Shown: piece by piece, positions 6,295 to 11,154 of the stretch
Layout: every line of letters starts with the position of its first letter
Numbering within the stretch: position 1 is the stretch's first letter
Assembly (NCBI GenBank): GCA_030248065.1
Contig: JASAMV010007265.1
Location: forward strand, 1 to 11,154
DNA from: Rhynchonema sp. JSB1_4
Lineage: Eukaryota > Nematoda > Chromadorea > Monhysterida > Xyalidae
Reading direction: 5' to 3'
DNA: 11,154 nucleotides
Position numbers and translations under genes: made by a program
The notes under the pieces: model-generated
Database searches by the model: none
Told to the model about the DNA's origin: nothing
Seen by the model: only the letters and a program-made list of their open reading frames with translations

Positions 6295-7164
6295 CAGTGT
6301 AGTTCCTGGGGGGGGCGCGGGGGCCCCCCCCCCTCGGGTACGTCTGTTCCCCCTCCATGGTACGCCTGCCCCACTGTTCCCCCTCCGGGTACGTCTGCTC
6401 CCCCAATTTTTACCTAAAAAAGGCAAATTTTGGCCTAAAATAGGCATTTTTTGGCCTAAAATGGGTGATTTTTAGGTCAATGATGTCAAAAGTCGCCAAA
6501 ATACCCTTTTTATGGAGAATTTTTTCCAAAAAGGGGCAAAAATGAGCCAAATTTTCGACCTCAAAAAATGACTTTTCTCCAGATTTGGGTCCTCCCCCCC
6601 AGTGCTGTGGCTACTTTTGCGGGGCGGGTAGGGTACATAGGTGGAAAAAGTGGGGGCGGGTGAGGGGGGTAGTGTACCTGGGATTTTGGGGGGGGGGGAA
6701 ATCCGGTTTGGGGGGGGGGGGAGGGGGGGGGGGGAAGATTTTTCAGGGCGGGTAGGGTACAACACAAGTTTTTTCGCGTGCCTGTTTTTATGTACTAAAA
6801 AGTACATATATCGCGCGTAGCGCGAAATTTTTTGCACTTTTTAGGGTTTTCGGTCGAAATTTGGGCATTTTTGACCGAAAAATGGGCATTTTGGGGGTAA
6901 AAATCGGGGCGGGTAGTGTACCAGGGGCGGGGCGGGTAGGGGGGTAGGGTACAAGAGCGGGGCGGGTAGGGGGGTAGCGTACCAGGCCGGGGCGGGGTAG
7001 GGTACCATTGGGGGGGGGACCCCCCCCCCCCCCCCCCAGCCACAGCACTGCTCCCCCCCCTTCCCGGGTCCCTCCCCCCCTCCCCCCCAGGTGGGTACGT
7101 CTGTTCCCCCTCCGAAAAAAAGGGGGGTACCGCCTGTTCCCCCTCCGGACCAGGAACTACACTG
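6295..7164 (-). mobile_element. F1: family F element (870 bp with nested D2), TSD CCCCCCAG
   Basis: TIRs CAGTGTAGTTCCTGG and its exact inverse; CCCCCCAG on both sides (6287-6294 and 7165-7172). It is inserted in A1, whose empty site survives in A2. Without D2 and its duplication it is about 411 bp. Read on the minus strand the order is as in F-c: two tags (AACAGGCGGTACC, AACAGACGTACC) separated by TTTTTTTCGG, the D2 insertion point, core (about 6400-6590), then three tags (AGCAGACGTACC, GGCAGGCGTACC, AACAGACGTACC). Confidence 0.92.
6600..7050 (+). mobile_element. D2: complete 451-bp family D element in F1, TSD CTCCCCCC
   Basis: TIRs CAGTGCTGTGGCT and its exact inverse AGCCACAGCACTG; CTCCCCCC on both sides (6592-6599, 7051-7058). 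Tags of the GGCGGGTAGGGTAC type: three before the core (about 6619, 6655, 6746) and four after (6906-7005). The core (about 6775-6905) has TCGCGCGTAGCGCGA (6811-6825), then ATTTTTTGCAC and GGTCGAAATTTGGGC. The insertion point in F corresponds to that of G1 in F-c, and the outermost sequences of D2 and G1 also correspond. Confidence 0.92.
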
Positions 7165-7558
7165 CCCCCCAGTACAGTAGGTATCCCCCTCGCCTGGTAC
7201 AGTAGGTATCCCCCCCGATGTTTGGCATGGTACAGTAGGTTGTATCCCCCCCGATTTTCACCCCGGTACAGTAGGTATACGCCCCGATTTTGCCCAAAAA
7301 GTGCCAATTTTTGACCAAAATGGCCAAAATTAGCGTAAAATCAGTGGTTTTTGCCTCAAATTACCCTTGCCTCAAATTACCCAAAATTCGCGGGCTACGC
7401 GCGCAAATACCACGTTTTCACACGATTCCACACATAATAAACACATTAAAAATTTTCACCCCAAAACCTAACCCCCCCCCCCTAGGTACATAACCCCCCA
7501 GGCCATCGGCTCTGGTACAGTAGGTATCCCCCCTCTCTGAGCGCGGTACAGTAGGTAT

Positions 7559-7760
7559 CAGAGATCGGAAACGGGCCGGGTAAAGTCGGCCCGGCCCGGC
7601 CCGGTGGAGGGCTGCAGGTCGGCCCGGCCCGTTTTGGCTTGAGGTCGGCCCGGCCCGGCCCGGCCCGGTCAGCCAATTTTCAAGGGCTGAAAACTAAAAA
7701 AGTCCAAAAAGCTGAAAAAAATTCGAAAATTTTCTGCAGAATACTTGTTTTCACAGGTTG
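7559..7760. repeat. GGCCC-rich segment with a CAGAG start, possible other hAT element end
   Basis: A1 stops at GTAGGTAT and the next bases are CAGAGATCGGAAACGGGCC, followed by blocks of CGGCCCGGCCCGG up to about 7672 separated by GTGGAGGGCTGCAGGT and GTTTTGGCTTGAGGT. A CAGNG start followed by G/C-rich subterminal repeats would suit a hAT end, but no inverse terminus and no second GTAGGTAT copy at a matching end is present. 7673-7760 is AT-rich with no recognisable feature. Confidence 0.35.
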
Positions 7761-7776
7761 GTACAGCTGGGGGAAG

Positions 7777-7797
7777 GGTAGGTAGGTAGGTAGGTAG
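7777..7797 (+). repeat. GGTA microsatellite, five units
   Basis: Five perfect GGTA units plus a final G, in the place where other G copies have the tag part GTAGGTAGG. It probably arose by slippage from the tag itself. Confidence 0.95.
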
Positions 7798-8002
7798 ATT
7801 GACGCGCCATCCTGATGCAGTACGTAAGTCGCCGCCCCGGTTGGTACAGTAGTGTAGTAGGTATGGTATAATTTTTGGCTCAAAATGGTTTAAAATCGGT
7901 ATTTTTCACTCCATATAGGCGAAAAATCGCGCGTGACGCGCGAAATTAGCGCTTAAGAGTACATTCTCATCAATATGTAGACATAAATTTTGTTCCCGGA
8001 GG

Positions 8003-8864
8003 CAGTGTAGTTCCTGGGGGGGAGGGGGGGTCCCCCCTCGGGCAGTGTTGGAGGGGGGGGGGGGGGTTTGGGGGGGGGGGGCCCCCCCCCCCAGTGCAGT
8101 AGGTATCCCCCCCTCGCCTGGTACAGTAGGTATCCCCCCGATGTTTGGCATGGTACAGTAGGTATCCCCCCGATTTTCACCCCGGTACAGTAGGTATCCC
8201 CCCCGATTTTGCCCCAAAAGTGCCAATTTTTTACCAAAATGGCCGAAATTAGTGCAAAATCAGTGTTTTTTACCTCAAATTACCCGAAATTCGCGCGCTA
8301 CGCGCGCAAATACTACGTTTTCACACGATTCCACACATAATAAACACATAAAAAATTTTCACCCCAAAACCTAACCCCCCCCCCCAAACCCCCCCTAGGT
8401 ACATAACCCCCCCAGGCCATCGGCTCTGGTACAGTAGGTATCCCCCCTCTCCGAGCACGGTACAGTAGGTATCCCCCCTCCAGAGTACCTCCAACACTGG
8501 TCCCCGCTCGGGTACGCTATCTCCTCCTCGGGTGGTACACTATCCCCCTATCTCCCCCTCCGGGTACACTATCTCCCCCAATTTTTGCCTAAAATGGCCA
8601 TTTTTAGGCCTAAAATGGGCATTTTTAGGCCTAAAATGTGTGATTTTCAGGTCAATGTTCTCAAAAGTCGCCAAAATACCCTTTTTATGAAGAATTTTTT
8701 CCAAAAAGGGGCAAAAATAGGTCAAATTGTCTACCTCAAAAAGTGACTTTCTTTCCCCCCCCCCTCCCCCCCCCCCTCCCCCCCCCCCCCGGGGGTACAC
8801 TATCTCCCCCTCCGAAAAAAACGGAGGGTCCGCTATCTCCCCCTCCGGACCAGGAACTACACTG
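8003..8864 (-). mobile_element. F2: family F element (862 bp with nested A2), TSD CCCGGAGG
   Basis: TIRs CAGTGTAGTTCCTGG and exact inverse; CCCGGAGG on both sides (7995-8002, 8865-8872). Minus-strand order: two tags (GAGATAGCGGACC, GAGATAGTGTACC) separated by GTTTTTTTCGG, a long G-run (empty D/G site), core (about 8580-8755), then GATAGTGTACC and GATAGCGTACC tags. All tags are of the GATAG type, unlike F1 and F-c. A2 sits near the left end on this strand. Confidence 0.92.
8043..8499 (+). mobile_element. A2: complete 457-bp family A element in F2
   Basis: TIRs CAGTGTTGGAGG and inverse CCTCCAACACTG. The left flank is CCCTCGGG (8035-8042). The right flank is altered (GTCCCCGCTCGGG), but the equivalent boundary of A3 (10574-10581) is the intact inverse CCCGAGGG, so the original TSD was very probably CCCTCGGG. 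F1 shows the corresponding empty site. Tags GGTACAGTAGGTATCCCCC: three before the core (plus a variant, GTGCAGTAGGTA) and two after. Core 8205-8390 with palindrome TCGCGCGCTACGCGCGC (8291-8307). This copy gives the A1 empty site for F1. Confidence 0.88.
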
Positions 8865-9484
8865 CCCGGAGGACTCCCCCCAGCTCGGCCGGTCGGTACT
8901 ACAGTAGGTAGGTTGATTGCAGGCAGGCTTTCTTGGTGGTACAGTAGGAGTACCGTATTGTCGGAAATAGAACCCCCCATTAATGGAACCCCCCCCCCCT
9001 AAATGGCTCGAAATCAAAAATAGAACCCCCCCCCCATTAATAGAACCCCACCCCCAACCTTCACCGTACCACAGATTAGTGGTATGGTAGGGCTGTGTTG
9101 TTGTGTCAAACGTTGTTTAAGCTTGCGTACACAACAGAATACAGCTTTTTAAGCATACCGTATTGTCGGAAATAGAACCCCCCATTAATTGCCCCCCCCC
9201 CATTAATTTAACCCACCTAAATGGCTCGAAATCAAAAAATAGACCCCCCCCATTAATTGACCCCCCCATTAATAGAACCCCACCTCCAACCTTCACCGTA
9301 CCACGCACAGATTAGTGGTATGGTAGGGCTGTGTGCTGTGTCAAACGTTATTTAAGCTTGCGTACACAACAGAATGGAGCTTTCTAAGCATAATTGCCGC
9401 TGTTGAAGTTAGAAAATACCGAAAACAAGCCCTTAATCATCAGGCTTAACCGTTACACGCAGCTGGCTGTGTGTGCATGTAATT

Positions 9485-9504
9485 TAATACACGTGTGTGT
9501 ATTA
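9485..9504. repeat. Short inverted repeat TAATACAC / GTGTATTA
   Basis: Eight paired bases around a GTGT loop, about 50 bp upstream of the tRNA-like sequence. Too simple to assign a role. Confidence 0.6.
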
Positions 9505-9556
9505 GACAGCAGCAGCGCTAGATATAAGTAGCAGCGGCTAGGCGGCAGTGTGTGTC

Positions 9557-9629
9557 GGTTCGCTAGCTCAGCGGCGAAGGCGTTGGACTCGTGCCTGTGG
9601 GACCGCTGGTTCGAGTCCCGCCGGCGCCA
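9557..9629 (+). pseudogene. tRNA-derived sequence (pseudogene or SINE head)
   Basis: The 73-nt stretch has tRNA spacing. The A box TAGCTCAGCGG (9564-9574) and B box GGTTCGAGTCC (9608-9618) match the pol III consensus. The T arm pairs at four of five positions (GCTGG with CCCGC around loop TTCGAGT), and the D arm is nearly paired. The acceptor stem is poor (GGTTCGC against CGGCGCC, about four of seven including a wobble) and the anticodon stem (TTGGA against CTGTG) does not pair, so I do not call an anticodon; the loop would read CTCGTGC. No CCA is encoded. This is not a working tRNA as it stands, but its internal promoter looks intact, as in tRNA-derived SINEs. Its carriage inside an H element would let the promoter spread. 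Confidence 0.7.
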
Positions 9630-9635
9630 CTGAAA

Positions 9636-9650
9636 TTTTTTGTTTTTTTT
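9636..9650 (+). terminator. T-runs suited to pol III termination
   Basis: Six T (9636-9641) and eight T (9643-9650) begin 7 nt after the tRNA-like sequence. Runs of four or more T on the non-template strand stop pol III, so a transcript started from the internal boxes would be roughly 80-95 nt. Confidence 0.5.
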
Positions 9651-9745
9651 GGCTTTTTTGGTTAAAACTAATTTATACATGCACAAAATGATGAGAAATA
9701 GTGTTTATAACAGTGAAATCGGGGTTGGGATGTCAAAACATGCCA

Positions 9746-9889
9746 TCATTTTTTGTTTGTTTTCTTGAGCTTAGCCTTAGGCTTGGGCTTAGGCTTTGGC
9801 TTAGGCTTAGGCCTAGGCTTAGGCTTAGGCTTAGGCCCACGCCTAGGCTTCTTGGGCTTGGGCTTAAACGTAATCTGAAGCGGCTGGCC
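9746..9889 (-). pseudogene. Lys-Pro repeat reading frame, possible captured gene 3' end
   Basis: On the minus strand 47 codons run between a TGA (9890-9892) and a TGA stop (9746-9748), with no ATG. The peptide begins GQPLQITF, then KPKPKKPRRG, a run of (K/R)P dipeptides, and ends AKLKKTNKK. Of the Pro codons most are CCT with CCC and CCA variants, and the changes at Lys are to Arg, so nearly all variation is silent or conservative; that favours a once-coding Lys-Pro tail. CTTCAG just before ATTACG could be a splice acceptor. The same DNA read on the plus strand is a degenerate TTAGGC repeat, the nematode telomere unit, which is the main alternative. Confidence 0.35.
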
Positions 9890-10313
9890 TCAAAACGCCG
9901 TTTTCTGCCTTTTATAGGCGTGGATGATTTTCCAAAGATTTTTAACTCCTGCCATTTTTATGGGCATTATTAACAATGATTTTTTTCGTCGGGGGGCAAA
10001 TGAAAAATATAACCCCCCAATAATTGACCCCCCGGGTTCTATTTCCGACAATACGGTAGGTTGATTGCTGCAAAGCAAAGGCCTGGGTATGGGTAGCTAC
10101 TGCTTCTTTCTTCAAAACGATGACTGAAAAGATCAAGAACTAGGAAATTGACCCCCCATAAATTGAACCCCCCAAAATGACCCCAGTGAAAAAATAGACC
10201 CCCGGGTTCTCATTTCCGACAATACGGTACTCCTACTGTACCACCAAGAAAGCCTGCCTGCAATCAACCTACCAATCGTAGTACCGACCGGCCGAGCTGG
10301 GGGAGTCCTCCGG

Positions 10314-10581
10314 CAGCGCAAGTCCGTGGTCCGGAGGGGGAGATAGCGGACCCTCCTTGACCTATTTTTCGCCCCTTTCTGGAAAAAATTCTTCATAAAA
10401 AGGGTATTTTGGCGACTTTCGAGAACATTGACCTGAAAATCACACATTTTAGGCCTAAAAATGCCCATTTTAGGCCTAAAAATGGCCATTTTAGGCAAAA
10501 ATTGGGGAGATAGTGTACCCGCGGGAGGGGGAGATAGGGGGATAGTGTACCACCCGAAGGGGGAGATAGCGTACCCGAGGG
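10314..10581 (+). mobile_element. F4: family F element, inverse counterpart of F2
   Basis: Starts with a decayed TIR CAGCGCAAGTCCGTGG at the place where F2 ends, preceded by CCTCCGG (the F2 target duplication minus one base). Tags are of the GATAG type (GAGATAGCGGACC, GAGATAGTGTACC, GATAGTGTACC, GAGATAGCGTACC), as in F2. The second left tag, the G-run and the start of the core are deleted. The core continues from about 10355 to 10503 with TTTTAGGCCTAAAAATG repeated twice. It ends at CCCGAGGG where A3 is inserted. Confidence 0.88.
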
Positions 10582-10984
10582 CAGTGTTGGAGGTACTCTG
10601 GAGGGGGATACCTACTGTACCGGGCTCGGGGGATACCTACTGTACCAGAGCCGATGGCCTGGGGGGTTATGTACCTAGGGGGGGTTGGGGGGGGGGGGGG
10701 GGTAGGTTTTTGGGTGAAAAATTTTTTATGTTTTTCTTATGTGTGGAATTGTGTGAAAACGTAGTATTTGCGCGCGTAGCGCGCGAATTTCGGGTAATTT
10801 GAGGTAAAATACTGATTTTGCACTAAATTTCGGCCATTTTGGTAAAAAATTGGCACTTTTGGGGCAAAATCGGGGATACCTACTGTACCGGGGTGAAAAT
10901 CGGGGGGGGATACCTACTGTACCATGCCAAACATCGGGGGATACCTAAACTGTACCAGGCGAGGGGAACAGACCTACCGTACTG
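10582..10984 (-). mobile_element. A3: family A element, inverse counterpart of A2
   Basis: Begins with TIR CAGTGTTGGAGGTACTCTGG after CCCGAGGG. Tags GGGGGATACCTACTGTACC lie on both sides of the core (two before, three after, one with an inserted AA). Palindrome CGCGCGTAGCGCGCGA at about 10771-10786. Near 10970-10984 it reads GAACAGACCTACCGTACTGG, corresponding to the CCAGTGCAGTAGG end region of A2, and then passes into a G-run. Confidence 0.85.
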
Positions 10985-11154
10985 GGGGGGGGGGGGTTAG
11001 GTTTTGGGGTGAAAATTTTGAAGGTGTTTATTATGTGTGGAATCGTGTGAAAACGTGGTATTTGCGCGCGTAGCCCGCGAATTTTGGGTAATTTGAGGCA
11101 AGGGTAATTTGAGGCAAAAACCACTGATTTTACAGCAATACGTAACTGAACGAA
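10985..11154 (-). mobile_element. A4: family A core, counterpart of A1, cut by the window end
   Basis: After a G-run the sequence is TTAGGTTTTGGGGTG, the end of an A core, going inward to palindrome GCGCGCGTAGCCCGCGA (about 11064-11080). It shares with A1, and not with A2 or A3, the doubled GGGTAATTTGAGGCA, so it is the A1-lineage copy joined to the A2-lineage copy A3. No tags remain between the two; the window ends inside the core. Confidence 0.8.

Larger units (their letters stand above)
6249..7558 (+). mobile_element. A1: family A element, split by F1 and truncated at the right
   Basis: TIR CAGTGTTGGAGG at 6249, a GGGTTTGGGG stretch, then CCCCCCAG, F1, and CCCCCCAGTACAGTAGG onward. The sister copy A2 shows the uninterrupted order (8043-8120). 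Tags GGTACAGTAGGTATCCCCC occur four times before the core (7171-7280) and twice after it (7513, 7545). The core (7285-7470) holds the palindrome TTCGCGGGCTACGCGCGC (about 7387) and a duplicated CCTCAAATTACCC. The right end is replaced at 7559 by the GGCCC-rich segment, so no right TIR remains. Confidence 0.85.
7761..8950 (+). mobile_element. G2: family G-like copy, split by F2
   Basis: Left part 7761-8002 has a GTACAG start, a GGTA microsatellite, GTCGCCGCCCCGG and GGTACAGTAG tags and the same core as G1 (GGCGAAAAATCGCGCG, then CGAAATTAG and GTAGACATAAA; palindrome 7927-7942). The right part 8865-8950 continues with GGACTCCCCCC, AGCTCGGCCGGTCGGTAC and ACAGTAGGTAGGTTGATTGC. The two parts share CCCGGAGG, the F2 target duplication. 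Outer TIRs are not recognisable. Confidence 0.7.
7290..8977. repeat. Left arm of a large inverted repeat
   Basis: From 8977 outward (leftward) the order is H terminus, GAGTAC, G2 right part, F2 end, F core, A2, and then the A1 core. The same order is found in inverse from 10205 rightward. The pairing includes non-transposon junctions, such as the F insertion point in G2 and the A insertion point in F, so the arms share ancestry rather than just family membership. The arms differ by substitutions and several indels. Confidence 0.8.
9432..9953. other. Foreign cargo inside the inner H element
   Basis: About 522 bp absent from H3 and H2. The only homology at the junctions is GCC at both edges. 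Composition differs from the surroundings: no G/C homopolymers. It holds, in order, an imperfect palindrome (9485-9504), a tRNA-like sequence (9557-9629) with T-runs, and a TTAGGC-like or Lys-Pro-coding repeat (about 9770-9870). The rest shows nothing I recognise. It might instead be a separate insertion, or the original longer interior that the short H copies lost. Confidence 0.7.
9158..10056. mobile_element. Inner H element (899 bp) carrying about 520 bp of foreign cargo
   Basis: TIRs CCGTATTGTCGGAAATAGAA and inverse, with TA at 9156-9157 and 10057-10058. It inserted at the TA of AAGCATAATTGCC in the outer H; that site is seen intact at 9383-9395. Compared with H3, the H sequence runs without gaps to AAAACAAGCC (9431) and resumes at CCATTTTTATGGGC (9952). 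Between these points lies unrelated DNA. Without the cargo the element is about 377 bp. This resembles transduplication by TIR transposons (Pack elements), where host fragments are carried between the ends. Confidence 0.8.
8953..10227. mobile_element. Outer H copy forming the spacer of the inverted repeat
   Basis: H termini at 8953 (CCGTATTGTCGG) and, inverse, at 10227 (CCGACAATACGG), both next to TA. The left part (8953-9155) has GAACCCCCC and ATTAATGG tags, CCACAGATTAGTGGTATGG and the CAAACGTTGTTTAAGCTTGC segment. A second, inner H begins at the TA at 9156-9157. After the inner H, 10059-10143 matches no H sequence, and the H right part is present only from about 10144. So the outer copy is rearranged, and its two flanks are inverse copies of one another rather than a simple target site. 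Confidence 0.7.
10205..11154. repeat. Right arm of the large inverted repeat
   Basis: Starting from the H terminus at 10205-10227, the sequence mirrors 8977 outward: the G part 10230-10305 against 8880-8950 is near-identical in inverse, then F4, A3 and A4 correspond to F2, A2 and A1. Differences include a roughly 90-bp deletion in F4 near 10355, a decayed F TIR (CAGCGCAAGTCCGTGG) and loss of about 600 bp between the A3 and A4 G-run. Confidence 0.8.

Noticed and set aside
7857..7864. Second copy of GTAGGTAT as a target duplication for the GGCCC segment
   Set aside because: It is not preceded by an inverse CAGAG terminus and the following sequence is not the continuation of A1; the octamer is part of a common tag.
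9557..9629. Functional tRNA gene
   Set aside because: Acceptor and anticodon stems do not pair, so no anticodon can be assigned despite good A and B boxes.
9453..9686. Minus-strand frame of 77 codons with WRRRDSNQRSHRHES
   Set aside because: This peptide is the antisense reading of the tRNA-like sequence, a common false ORF.

Overview
The window looks like a piece of repeat-saturated, non-coding DNA from a eukaryote, probably an invertebrate or another large-genome lineage that I cannot name. Support for this: no convincing protein-coding gene, a tRNA-derived sequence with internal A and B boxes followed by pol III-type T-runs, DNA transposon remnants with hAT-like and TA-type target duplications, and long G or C homopolymers throughout. 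Nothing resembles a bacterial operon. Almost all long open frames are glycine/proline-rich readings of poly-G/poly-C or of short tandem motifs.

Nearly all of 757-11154 can be explained as short non-autonomous transposons (MITE-like, about 380-500 bp net) inserted into one another. I delimited them by terminal inverted repeats (TIRs), target site duplications (TSDs) and, in three cases, empty sites present in sister copies. The letters are my own labels. Families A, B, C, D, F and G begin CAGTG or a close variant and J begins TAGGCATG; they make 8-bp TSDs as hAT elements do. Exact TSDs: J TTCCCAAC, F1 CCCCCCAG, D2 CTCCCCCC, F2 CCCGGAGG, C AATGGAGG. Family H has TIR CCGTATTGTCGGAAATAGAA and duplicates TA. 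Family I is only partly defined.

Layout: 1-755 non-repeat segment ending in an H terminus; D1 remnant (793-1010); H2 (1017-1458); F-a (1459-1783) with a 117-bp insertion; J (1792-2288); F-b (2337-2685); I remnant; F-c (2729-3556) containing G1; a B dimer (3562-5951) containing C and H3, H3 itself containing B2; I (5952-6248); A1 (6249-7558) containing F1, which contains D2; a GGCCC-rich segment; G2 (7761-8950) containing F2, which contains A2; then an inverted repeat whose arms (about 7290-8977 and 10205-11154) flank a spacer of two nested H elements, the inner one carrying about 520 bp of foreign cargo (tRNA-like sequence plus a Lys-Pro repeat reading frame).

The most interesting property is the shared architecture. 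In A, B, C, D, F, G, I and J a 100-200 bp core is flanked on both sides by a small array of one short tag in one orientation (in J partly in both), and the tag differs between families: GGTACAGTAGGTA, GTGAGAGGTA, TGTTGACGATAGATAGAT, GGCGGGTAGGGTAC, GGGGGAACAGACGTACC, GTATTGGG and others. Within one copy all tags agree, even across the core, while sister copies of one family can carry a different tag. Five families also share a core palindrome CGCGCG-N2/4-CGCGCG beside ATTTTTTGCC. By analogy with the subterminal repeats bound by hAT transposases, the tags may be transposase recognition arrays that turn over in concert. That is inference.
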